A model generated the notes under the pieces. That model did no database searches. It saw nothing but the letters and a program-made list of their open reading frames with translations, and had not been told where the DNA came from. The translations under genes and the position numbers were made by a program. Of a DNA stretch of 64,000 nt, positions 48,573 to 59,600 are shown piece by piece; the first letter of the stretch is position 1, and every line of letters starts with the position of its first letter. Where the stretch lies: positions 51,667 through 115,666 of the forward strand of contig JAPTJF010000177.1 of assembly GCA_029339195.1 (NCBI GenBank). The letters run 5' to 3'. The stretch comes from Micractinium sp. NFX-FRZ. Lineage: Eukaryota > Chlorophyta > Trebouxiophyceae > Chlorellales > Chlorellaceae.

Positions 48573-49431
48573 GCCCCCGTCCCCTGCGCCCGGGGAGCAA
48601 GGGCACCCCTGCCCGCCTGCTGGGCGCACCCCGCTGGGCACCCCGCCTCCCTCCCCCTCTCACATCCGCCGCAGTTCCTCTACCAGTGCTGGGGGCATGG
48701 GGGGCGGGCGCATGTTGTGAGACATGCCCGCCAGCTGCGCCTGCAGCGCGTGTGGGGGGCCCATGCCGCCTGCAGCGGGCGGCGGGGGCGGGTGGGGCGT
48801 GGAGGGGTGGGGAGGGGCGATGCGAGGCGTGAGTGGGGCCTGGCAGCAGAGAGGGCAATGCAACGCGGCAGGGATGAGCTGCGGCAGGGCAAGTTGTGTG
48901 GGCGCTCCTGCAACTTTATAAGAATGCGGTGGGTGCAGGATGGGAAAAGGGGATGCAAGTGAGCGTAGCGTGTGGGGGCCCATGCAAGCGGCACGCACAA
49001 ATGCTGCTCTCCAGCGATTGGCCGGCCCAAGTGCCCCCCTGCCTCCTCCAACCGCCAGCCAGAATGCAACAGCACCACCAATTTCCTGCCCCCCTGTGCA
49101 GCCTCGTCCAGACACCCTGCAAGCCGTCGGGCGTCTGCACACAAGTGTGCATTGCTGCCACCTCAGCAAACCCACCGTGCTGGCTGCACAAGCACCTACC
49201 TCCAGCAAGCATCGACAGCAGGGCCTGCATGTGATGGGGCGGAAGCATAGGCAGTCCTGCCCGCGATGCCTGGGCAGCCCCTGCCGCTGCTGCCGTTGCT
49301 GGCGGTCGAGCGGGCCCGGCGCCAGCTGCGGCTGGTGTGGGCACAGGGGCGGCTGACATGGGTGCTGCAGCTGCTGGCTTGCTGGGTGGCTGCCCGCCGC
49401 TGCTGGCGCCAGCTGGCTGCGTGTCGGCCAT
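36888..49431 (-). CDS. Chromatin-type protein: TDBD-like, ELM2-like and extended PHD segments
   Basis: Probable nuclear chromatin regulator, 1501 aa from 26 in-frame minus-strand exons starting at 49431, 48769, 48396, 47986, 47613, 47069, 46156, 45781, 45362, 44090, 43454, 42840, 42382, 41930, 41570, 40818, 40598, 40418, 40066, 39436, 39149, 38721, 38260, 37827, 37365 and 36956. (a) Near residues 325-400, NGLPGTFLVERQMM-ACYCTQC then VVSPSEFERHAG and KKWKWTVHTA resemble the TPL-binding/Tify-2 domain of plant PHD regulators. (b) An acidic, basic and Ala/Gln-rich exon (about 404-720). (c) RLGAEYQAKLPKC near 735 resembles an ELM2 start. (d) Residues about 1070-1200 form an extended PHD finger: CALC, HDQCARW, RCKYCG, KGATLGCFKRTC, SYHLACA, CPEHID. 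(e) GRGRGRGR and poly-Gln follow. ELM2 and ePHD are histone/corepressor modules. One GC-donor intron follows 39352. I treat it as one gene because phase is kept throughout. Confidence 0.82.
37791..38020 (-). repeat. Duplicated acceptor junction before exon 37827-37723
   Basis: The exon start coding FVEISAELA (plus-strand 37791-37826, CCAGCTCAGCGCTGATCTCC...) is copied at 37884-37925 with the same CAGCTCAGCGCTGATCTCCA and a following CCTCCAGGAAGGAGGCAGCAG. A more decayed third copy lies at about 37988-38030. The offset of the first decoy is 93 bp. Confidence 0.88.
39420..39660 (-). repeat. Three-copy acceptor junction before an ePHD exon
   Basis: The acceptor and first codons of exon 39436-39352 (VEPYIVACPEH) are echoed by two upstream intron copies of about 104 bp each, at roughly 39500-39550 and 39605-39655. 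Both start CAG-GTCGA(G/C)CCCTGCACTC on the minus strand. The two intron copies are nearly identical to each other and more diverged from the exon. Confidence 0.85.
40915..40985. repeat. CAG triplet run in intron of the chromatin gene
   Basis: (CAG)n with CACTGCCACCACAATGCCA spacers between exons 41570-41026 and 40818-40738. Similar CAG runs lie at about 43908-43937 (intron), 38513-38545 (coding poly-Gln), 47185-47335 (intron) and 48538-48572 (intron). Confidence 0.85.
42200..42350 (-). repeat. Duplicated donor junction after exon 42382-42329
   Basis: The real exon end and donor (minus-strand GACGAGGATGATGCGCGGG then GTGAGCTTCAAACA) recur about 118 bp into the intron as GAAGACAACGCGCAGG then GTGAGCCTGAACA. 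The intervening intron parts (TTGTGTCCCTCTGTGC...) are also partly repeated. Confidence 0.75.
44060..44195 (-). repeat. Duplicated acceptor junction before the ELM2-like exon
   Basis: The exon start coding ADHAMHEEHEGSDM (exon first base 44090) is preceded in the intron by a copy coding ANHAMPGGHEGPDM (about 44145-44185) in the same orientation. The two are conserved at 9 of 14 positions. Confidence 0.87.
46483..46612 (-). repeat. Duplicated donor junction after the TDBD-like exon
   Basis: The exon end LVERQMM with donor GTGCGTGAGCTGCTG (exon end 46593) is copied about 90 bp into the intron as LVERQKT followed by an equally good GTGCGTGAGCTGCTG. The spacer is AT-rich (AATTTAAAAGTAATGC on plus). 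Confidence 0.9.
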
Positions 49432-50610
49432 GCGCCGAGCGCAGCCGCAGGGCTGTGGAGCCCGGCGCCTGGTGCGAGTTCACTTCAGCACTTGAATGCC
49501 TGGACTCGTACTCGCGATATCAAGTGCACTCTGCGAAGCAAAGGTTAGAACAGAGGCATGAACTTGAGGAGGCGACACAGGGCGGTGCCCGCAGGCGGCA
49601 GGAGGCGGGAGCGGCGGGGTTGGGCAGCAAGAGGAACGTGTCGAGGACTGGACGGAATCTAGAACGTGTCGATGACAGCCGCACAAAGCAGGAGTGCTAC
49701 ACCAAACAAGGCGCAGGGCGAAACACAGCGCGATCACCGCGCTGAGTGGCGGGCACAAAGAGCGGCAATAAAAGCGCGCCGATCATCCCGTATTGATCGG
49801 TGCTCACATCGAAAAGAGGCGCGGCGGGCAGAGGGCTTAGTAGCCTCGCGCGGGTTGGGGCAGTGGCAGGGCTCACGCGCAGAGCGTGCAGTGCCCGTGA
49901 ACGCAGTTTTGAGGGGATTGATTCAAGCAAAGCAGAGCAAAAGTGGATGCAGAAGGCACGGCGTGCCGGTGTCAGAGGGCTAACCAGCGCCGAGCAACCT
50001 CGCCGGACCGCGCACAATTTCGCCTTCTTGGGCCCTACAGTCCCTTTGAAACTTCTTTTCGGCCGCATTTTTAAAGCCAGCAGCAGGGCTAGACAAGCCC
50101 CAGCCTCTCGGCCATGTGGGGGCGGGACTCGCACGTTCTTCGAGCCCTACGCAGTGCCAGTTCCGCCTTCGACACATCGCGCGACATAATTTTGACTATG
50201 GCAGCGACAACTTACTGAGACACCCTCCTGCCCGCTCACCTCGTCCTGCGCAGACGCGTCCCCAGCCTGCTGACACCAGGCTGCGCGATAATGTTTCGCG
50301 TGCTTTGAGCAGACTGGCGCTGTCGGGTAAGACGGCGGAATCGGTCTGAGACATCGCTTCATGCTCAGCACGGCATGGAATGGCTGTGCTGTTGCAAGTG
50401 TAGACGCCAACATCGTGAGCGCTTTAGAAAGTACTGCTAGAGTCGAATGAAAGGCCATGAAGCACGGAGGAACGGTAAAGGGGTGCACAAGACGACAAAT
50501 TGTGCTGTCAAACAAATGGGCCGACAAGTGCGAAACAGGTAGCAATGCTTAGTCAGCAGTCTCCACCGAGTCGTCATGTCAGGTCGCAGCTGCTTTGCCT
50601 TGCCTCGAGG
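49432..50610. other. Intergenic region between chromatin and lipase genes
   Basis: About 1.2 kb, promoter of the chromatin gene and 3' flank of the lipase gene (both minus). The part 49760-50560 has lower GC and no exon-like pattern. No TGTAA was seen on the minus strand near the lipase stop. Confidence 0.5.
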
Positions 50611-53600
50611 TCAGCTCGGCGAGCCCGGGGCTGCCACAGCCGGCCCCGCTCCTGGGGACGGGTCGCCCGCTGGCCTGCCATTCCCACGCACGGCTGCTGC
50701 CCGCGCCGCCTCCTCCTCCATTGCCACGCACTCCACGGCCACTGCCACATCCTCCTCCTCCTCCACGAAAGCCTCTTCACCCCCCTCGCTGTCCTCCTCC
50801 ACGTCAGCTTCTGCAGCTGCCGCCCCCTCCGGAGCTCCAGAGCAGCAGGATAAGATAGAGTCCATGCGAAAGCTTGCCTTGGGCGCCTGCAGGGCAAGCA
50901 GGGGCGACCAGGGTGTGTTGGTTTGCGCGCATTAAAAGTAGGGGTGTTTTGTGTCGACGCACGGTAATCACTGGCTGCATCCAGCAAGCGCAATAAAGGT
51001 GTGGGACAGACCACCCCTCAGCATGGCGTGTGGTCCTACAGCGGCGCTGGGGCCCCGCAGCATCTGCCTCCACTGCTGCAAGCGAGGCACGCGTCAGCAC
51101 CGGGGCTGCCCTGCGTGTCGTAGGGTGGCTGACCGCCTTCCACCACCCCGCTATTGTGCCAGCCTCCTGTCAAGTCAACAAAGCAACCTTGATACTGCCC
51201 GTGGCTCTCACAGTCCCCGTGCTTCCTCCCACCTTGGCCCCTGGACACGGGTTGCACAGCTCTGGCAGCTCGCCATGCTTAGCAGCGCTCATGACCCTTT
51301 CTGAGCGCCCTTCTCAGCGCCCATCTCAGTGCAGTATTAGCCTGCATGCCTGCCTGCTGCAGCTCACCTTCTCCCTCACACCTGGGTAACACAGCCATGG
51401 CAGCAGCTGTGGCCTGGCCGTGACGTGGCACCCAGGTAAGTGCCGCCGCTCCCTGTGCCCTCTCACCTCCCACCGCCTCTCAGCCCACCCTCCCGTCTCA
51501 CACAACATTTCATCCTCACCTTTTTTCTGATGCCCGGGTCACACAGTTCTGGCAGCAGCTGTGGGTCTGCAAGTGACGTGGCGTCTAGGTGGCGCACAGC
51601 CAGCGTGGCAGACAGGTCCAGCGCCCCCGCCAGCTCAGCAGCCCCCGCCTCGCCACCTGGCAGCTGTTTGCTGGCGGAGAACTGCAGGGGCCAGGCGGGA
51701 TGGATAAATGGAGGGAGGGGGGGCAGGGTCAGTAGGCAGGTGGGGTTGAAAGGTGCACGTGCAGGGGAGGGGCGGGCACTGACTGCCCAAGCTGAGCAAC
51801 ACCCGTCCCTGCAACATGGAAAGGTAGGCGGGCAGGCAGGCGAGCAGGCAGGGGGAGCAGAGCAGGCAGGGCAGGCAGGCCAGATGCAACCAACCCAACA
51901 GCGTGGCTGGCCCGGGGCGTTCTGCGCTTGCCTGTGCCTTGATGACCGCTGCAAAAGAGAGGGCGTAGTTCTGAACCTTGTGGTGCGACATCACCCCGCC
52001 CGTCCTGCAGGTTGGAAACAGAGAGGTACACCGGCTGTGCTCAAAACCAAGGCAGCACAGGCAGCAGCACGGCTCTGCACCTTGCAAAGAAGCGCACCCC
52101 CGCCAGCCCTGCAGGGCAGTGGGAGAGCAGGGCAGCAGGGGCAGGGGCGGGGCGATGGGGCAGCAGAGCACGGCACAGGGGGAGGATGGGCGATGAGGAC
52201 GAAAGGGGACGGCAGGGTGGGGCACTGGGCGAGAGCCTGCGAGGCATGCAGAGAATGCCCCCTGTCCTGCTCACAACCCCTCATTGCCCGTCGTCCTGCC
52301 CACGGCACCTGCCTGCCTTCCCTTGCTGCCCTTATGCTCACCGCTTGATGAGGGAGCGCTCAAAATAGGAGGGCCGCACCAAAATGTCGCCCCTTGAGTT
52401 GATGATGACCGGCAGGCCGCAGTGGTTGAAGCCTGCACCTCATAAAACACGTAACAAAGCTTTTAAATCCCACGGCACCGTGACTCCCGGCCCTGCCGCC
52501 CTGCCGCCCTGCGCACCCACCAGCTGTGCCATGCGCCGGCCGACTCAACCAGGACCAGTCACCCCAGGCGTCTGCCCCTCCCTGCCGCCTGAACTGGCGC
52601 TTTTGAACCACCCCACGCTCCCTTTGGCGCACCCACCTGTGCTTGGGATGCGGGGCACCGGGTCCTGGTCGTTCACCACCTGCAGATGACAGGTCAAGGG
52701 GTGCAAGCGCCCCTTTGAAGCCGACACACGCATTGCACTGCTTAAGCACTGCCGCTGCCGTTGTACTGCTGCTGTTGTTGTTGTACTGCCGGAGCCCACC
52801 CCACTCCGCTGCAGCCCCCACCGGAGCACAGACTGCCGGAGCCCACCCCACTCCGCTGGGGGAGGGCAGCCGTGTATACATGTATGCTCGTGTTGGCCCC
52901 ATTCATTGATTGTGTACCTGGAAGGTGTTGGGCACGAGGGAGCGGTACAGGGCAGCAAAGGCACGGTTGCCGACCTGCGTGGGACCGGCCAAGGGGGGAA
53001 GGGAGGGAGGGCCAGGTGGGGAGTGGCAGGCACACGGCCAGCTTATGGGTGGGGCGGGGTCAGTTGCACGAAGGGGAGTCGGATGCACACCCCGGAGAAT
53101 GAGCCACGCCGTGCTACCACCCAACCCATGCAGGCATTTCTGACCACGCACACTTGCACCACCGTTTCAAGCGCCACCAGACCCTCGCAAATCGTGCGGG
53201 TTGCACGCATTGTGCACATGTACTCCCACCTCCGCCAGCACCCCCCACCCACCCGTGGCGCGCCAAAGGTGACCACTGAAATGTCTGCATACGGGTAGGC
53301 CTGGCTGAGCTCCCAGGCAGCCAGCATGCACAGCGCTCCCCCCAGGCTGTGGCCTGACGGTGTGCAGGGGAGGGGACAGCATAGCACAGCACAGCACAGC
53401 ACAGCATGTAGTGAGGGTCAACAGCAGCATAGCGTGCACAGCGTGCGTCCCAGGCGGGAGGGACAGCACAGCACAGCACAGCACAGCACAGCATGGCACG
53501 GCAAAAGTCAGGGTCGACAGCTGCCGGGATGCACAGCGTGCCCCCCAGGCTGCAGCCTGTTGGAACAGGGAGGGCAGCACATTGGCCGCCCATGGCACAG

Positions 53601-56600
53601 CGTGCGCCATCCGGCGTGCCGGATGGGGCACCCCCATGCACTGACGACAACACTAAGCACCTCTTCTCTGGCACACCTGTCAGCAGGAGCTTCAGGGGCT
53701 GCCCAGGGGTGAAGCCGGCCACCAGCTCCGCCACCACCGCCTGCAGCTGCGTGTTGTCCTCGTTGGCGGTGTACGCGCGGTAGAAGCCTGCACGGATATG
53801 TTGTTGAACAGAGGGAGGCAAACTCTTAACTTCATGAGCGGGCACCACGTCGTGCCCTCATTGGCAGTGCTGCATGGTGGGTGGGCGCAGCACGCTCACC
53901 GCTGTGCACCAGCGCCAGCCGACCGTTGTGGTCCCGCCTGGGCAGCACCGGCGTGCGCATGAACTTGAGGTCCGTCATCACATTGGCCTTTGAAGCGGTG
54001 CCCCGGAAGGCCACCAGAACCGTGCCGTCCCTCCAGCCCAGCAGCAGGCGCGTGTCGTTCTGGGGGTCGTGCAGCGCTCGGAATCCGGAGAGACCAAACA
54101 GCGCCATCGCCGCCTCTTGGCTCATGGCCCCATGCACGCCGTGCTGCGCGTGGCGGCGGTGGGGGGAGCGGGGGATGGGGAGCAAAGGAGGTGAGGCAGA
54201 GGCAAGTGTATATGCAACCTGGGCAGTGCAGCAGCTAGGACTGAGTGTAGAGCGGCTGGTGCAGGGCAATCAATGGCTGATGAGGCACATACTGATAAAG
54301 CTGGGCAGGCGAGGACGCAAGGCAGGCCCGGTTACGGCTCCGCCCTGCGCAGCGCCCAGGACTGCCCAGGGCTAGCCCCCTCCCACCCCTGCCCACCTCC
54401 CCTCTCCTGTCAGACACCCTCCCCTCCCTCGCGCCTCACCCGCAGCGCCCAGGACAGCCCAGGACTGGGCCCCGCCCACCCCTGCCCAGCTTTTTCCCCT
54501 CTACTGCCATACACCCTCCCCTCCCCCCTGCCTCACCCAGTGCCGGTACGCAAACTTGCTCCAGTGCAGCAGCCGCACCGCCAGCTCCACACAAAACATG
54601 GGGTCGCGCCCCTCCCCCTCAGCCTTCCTAAACTGCCGCCGGGCTGACGACGGCAGCGAGGTGAGTCGCTCAAACAGGGAGGGCGCGGGGGCCGGCCCCT
54701 GCGGCGAACCGGGCCGCGCAGCGGACGCTGCTCCCGCCTGCGGAGTCGCCTGCGCGGCGCCAGCCGGCTGCTGCGTGGGCGGCTCCGATGCCTGCTGCTG
54801 CTGGCAGGCGGCGGGCGCCGGCGCCACCTCCACGCCCACGAAATCAGCCAGGGAGAGGCCCACTGCCTCAGGCACCTCTGCTATTTCTTGCACCACCTGT
54901 GGGTGTGAAGGGACAAGGTGCAACAGGGCAGCAGTGGCATTGGCGCAGTGAGCAGGCGAGGTGCGGCACTGCAGAGCCAGCACAGGGGAGAGGCAGTGGG
55001 TCGCCCAGGGCGGAGGCACAGTGTGGGCAGAGCAGTGACACGAGGGTGGGCAGCCTCAGGGCGGCAGGGGTGGTGCCTCAAAGGCGCCGTGGAGCAGCAC
55101 ACACCATGAACAGCATGCGGTGAGGGCAGGGCGAGGCAGCGCGGGGCGGGGCGCCAGGCAGAGGGAGGCAGCCGGCCCCGCCACACGTTCTGGAGAATCG
55201 GGGCAAGCACATGTGGGCAGGAAGGGCCTGGCAGCCCCTCGAGCAGACACACTTTGCGCACCTGCGCCGCCTGCGCCGCCAGCCTGCGGCCGCCGGAGAG
55301 TAGGCGCTGGTGCAGCCAGAACGAGCCGCTCTGCCCCCGCTGCAGCTCTGCATCGCGGGCGGCCATGGCGGCTGGCAGGGCGGCCTGCGTCCAGCAGAAC
55401 TGCTGCCGCCATGTCTGCAGGCAGGCGGAGGTGGGTGCCGGTGAGCCGACGACTGACCCTCATATGGAAGTGAAACAGGGCACAGGGCGGAGCGAGGAAG
55501 TAAATCGACGGGAGGCACCCTTCCCTTGGAATGGTTGTTGTGATGGCGGTGTGGCGGATTGGTTTGCCTTCCCTGTAGCCAGCTCAGAGCCAGCCCTGCC
55601 CGGCACACCCTGTGTGCATGGCTCTTCGCACGCCTGGCGTGGCTGGCTGACAGGCTGGGGCTGTGCCAGCTCCCTCATGCCCCGCCTCCCCGCCTCTCTC
55701 ACTCGCCCAGCTGGCTGGCTGCCACCCACCGTCATATAGCTGAAACGCCACACACACAGCAACATCAAACAGCAATGCAGCCATGGTGCAATGGCTGAGG
55801 TGAATGCTCACCGTCAGCACCTCCCGGCTGTGCACGTTTTTGGGCATGAGGGCCACCGAGTTAACGGCCACCATCAGCGCCATGGCCAGCTGCAGCAGGG
55901 GTGGAAGCGGCAGAGGGGATGCGGCAGAGGTAGCAGCGGCAGAGGGGATGCAGCACAGGCGGCGGCAGCAGGGGAGGGGCAGCAGAGGTGGGGCTCGAAC
56001 ACAGGACTAGGTGCCGCTGCTCAGAGGAGCGGGGGCGCAGCCTCGGGCCTGACCTGGTTCAGAGGCAGAATGCAGAGCAGGCGTGACATGCACAGAAATC
56101 GTAACGTGCACAGCAGCAGCACAGCACAGCGCGGCACAGCACAGCATGGCGCCAGCTCAGCACCCACCTGGACGAGGGAGGCGCCTAGGGAGCTGTCCAG
56201 GTGGGACCAGCACAGCACAGCACAGCACGGCACAGCGCAGCACAGCACGGCGCCAGGTCAGCACCCACCTGGACGGGGGAGGCGCCCAGGGCGCTGTCCA
56301 GATAAGACCAGCAGCTCTCGTAGTGCACCACCGACAGGATGATGAGGGAGAGGACGACGACGGAAAAGGTGAGGACGCCGTGCTGGGCCTGCGAGTCAAT
56401 CCAGGGAGGCACCAGGTATGAAGGAGCCCAAAGACGAGGGTTGCGGGACTGTGGTGGGGCGTACACATGGGCACGTGGAAGTGGCAGAGGGCAGGACAAC
56501 AAACAGCCCTGACCTCGACGCCCTCTGCGAAACACAGACGCCCTCTCCAAACACACAAACACACTTACGGACGAACAGCGCGGCTGACAGCGCAGCGGCA

Positions 56601-59600
56601 GGCCAGGGCCCCCTCACACCCTCAGCAGGCGGCGTCCTCTCACCGACAGGCGGATGTAGGTGTTGGACAGGCGGTAGCGGGCAAAGGGCAGGGCTGCATG
56701 GTCCTGGAAGGCGCGGCGGAGGTAGAATACGTAGGCAGCTAGGTACAGGGCGACGAGGCAGATCTGGAGGGAGCGAGGGAGGGAGGGAGGGAGGGAAGAT
56801 AGAGTGGCAAGTTTTGAGGCAGCAGCAGTCGGATGCATGTGCCAACAACTGAGGCGCAACAAAGCAAGCAAAGCAGAGGCAATCTGCGGCATGATGTACT
56901 GCCGCCGCCCCAGCCCACTGCACCTCGATGATGTTGAACACCTGGACGTAGGGCTCGCTGGCGCAGTCGTACGACAGGCCCTTGCAGGCCGCATCGTCCG
57001 CCATTTGGTCCCGGTTGTCGGTCAGCTGCGGGGCACGCAGTGTGTGGGTCAATCGTGAGCTTGGTAGGCAAGGAGGTGTGAGCTTCAAAGGGTCGTTGAC
57101 CCACCAACGCCAACAACACATGCAGCAACACGAGAAAGGGCGGGGCAGATGACTCCTCCTGCCACAGCTAGTGAATGCTTTGGTGCTGATGCATCAAGGC
57201 CAGTCATCAGTTACAGGGCAGGGCACCCACCCTGTCGTACACGTCTGCGGCGATCAGCGCCTGTAAAGGCAGCCAGAGCAGGGCGATGTGGGGGGCGTGC
57301 AGGCGCAGCTTCTGGGCGGGAGTCACGTCCATCACAAGCTGCCATGGATCCAAGGGGGGGAGAGGGTGGGTAAGTGGGGATGCCGGCACTCCGGCACGCT
57401 CCAGCGCTCGAGAGCAAGCCACGCCAAGCCAGCCAAAAGCACGCCAAAGCACGCCGAGGCAAAGCAAGCCAAAGCAAGCGAATCGAATTGAGCACAGCAA
57501 GCAAGCAAAGCAAAGCAAGCGAAGCAACGCCAAAGCAGGCCGAGGGAGTTGCCAATCACCGGGGGGGGAGGAGGGCCCCACCTGCTCGTCGGGGTGGGCG
57601 GGCGGGCTGGGCCCGCGGTAGCGGCAGCACGAGTGTGCCGACACGACGCACCACAAGAAGAAGACGTTGTAGCATGTCCATCTGAAGAAGGCCAGCCAAT
57701 CTGCAGGGAGAGAGGCGAGCTGACATAGTGGGATGGGTGGTGGGTGCTGCTGTGGGCGGCATGCGGTACATGAAACGGGCGAGTGAGTCCCTCTTGTTCC
57801 CACCCAAGACGTACAAGCACAATGGGGTGGGGCGTGGCAGCAGGTATGTGCGGAGGCAGGTGCAGATGAGCGCCGCTCCTCAGCCCCCGCTCCTCTCCCC
57901 CCCGCGTAGAGAGTGCTCCGCCCACCCCGCTGCTCCGGCCCAGGCCCAGGCCACTGCCAGTCCGCCCAAAAAATGGAGATCGACGCAGTGTTTCTGCGCC
58001 AGCGCAGTGTTGCATTCAAAGCGCAAACCCTCGACGCTGGCTGACCCTGCAAGTGCCTGCCAGTGCGCTTCATACAATTATTTCAAGCGCCCGAGGAAAA
58101 AGAAAACCCAACCCACCCCCCTCACCGATTGTGTCTGTGAACCACATGCAGTCGTAGGCCAGCGTCAAGGCATAGGGGGTCAGCCAGAAGACGCAGCACA
58201 GGGTCTGGATGGCCAGGATGACGCCAGCAATGCGCGCCAGCGCCATCCGTCGGTGGCTCCTGCTCGCCAGGGAGGGGCAGCGCATGCGCTGCATGGTGTG
58301 AAGCGGGTTTCCATGATTGAAGCGTGGAGCGGGTCAGGCTGTCGAGTTGCGTGGACCACACGCATGCCAGGCGCCGAGCAATGCAGCATACGTCAGGGGC
58401 AGCCATCCAGGCAGGATGCGTGGGCATGTTTGGCAGCTGCAGCAACCAACGAAACGCCCAGCACGCCCAGCACCCGTCAGGCGTGGCGGTCCAAGCGGGT
58501 GCTGTGCAGCGCCCAAACCACAGCGCGTACAGAAGTGCCCAGCATGCCCAGCACGCACCAGACGCAGCGGTCCATGCAAGTGCACCTTGCAGGCAAGCTT
58601 GGCAGCCCAGGACCATCGAACACAGTGCCCTGCACGCGCACACCACAGCACACACAGCACGCACCATGAGCGGCGGTCCGTGCGCGTGCTGTGCAGGTTG
58701 TAGGCAAATTTGGCGGCCAACGCCAGCAGCCACAGCAAGGTGATGACAGCAAGCACCACATTGGCAACATACCTACACAGGGCAGCAATATTCATTAAGC
58801 AGAGGAAGGGTGCAGGGGCAGGAGTGGGGGCAAGGGACTGAAGCCGGCCCGAGGGCTACAGCTGCAGCAGGGGGGCGCCACCTTGGCAGTGCCCTCCACG
58901 GGCGCTCGGACAAGTGCAGGCAGGCGGGGGGGGGCTAAAGGCCACTGCAGGCTGGCGGGTGGGCAGGCGGGCAGGCAGGCAAGCAGGCGGGCAGGCAAGC
59001 AGGCGGGCAGGCAGGCAGCAAGCTCCCGCCCCGCCTGCACTCTGATGGCGGGGCGCCCTGCACCACGCATCCAAGGAGCTACACAATAGGAACCACACGG
59101 CAGGCAAAAGCGAAACCAGGGATGGGGCACTCACCACGATTTCTCCTGGAACAGCACCTTCTGTTCGTCCGCCACAAACTTCAGGACGACGAGGGCGACA
59201 GCTGTGCCCAGCACGCACAGCGTGGCCGCAAGCACCGCCCACGACATGGCTTGGGCCTCTCTGTTGGTGAAGTATTCGATGCGCAGCCGCACAGTCGCGC
59301 CAGGATCTGCCTCCACCGCTTGCATGGCTGTGCCGCGCCAAGAGAGCCGCCGCTGCCTCTCCTCCAAAGGCTGCTGCTGCTGCTGCTGCTCCTGCTGTGC
59401 TGGCGCCACGGCTGCCGTTGCCGCCGGTGTCCCGCCATGCTGGGCGCTCGCGCTCGCCGCCAGCACTGCACCTGCGCCGCCTCTGGCTGCGGCTGCCTCT
59501 GATGCTGCGCCCGACGTGCCCATTTGTGCATCGTTGTGGCCTGCCCAGAGTGCAGATGCCGCGGCATCCGCTGTGCATCCTAACCCTGAAGGAGCTCCCA

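Noticed and set aside
53380..53500. GCACA repeats as a possible centromeric or telomeric satellite
   Set aside because: Short imperfect runs restricted to one lipase intron; no telomere-type unit.
55980..56055. GCTCGAAC-containing segment resembling a tRNA T-arm
   Set aside because: No matching acceptor stem, D-arm or anticodon arm could be folded around it on either strand.
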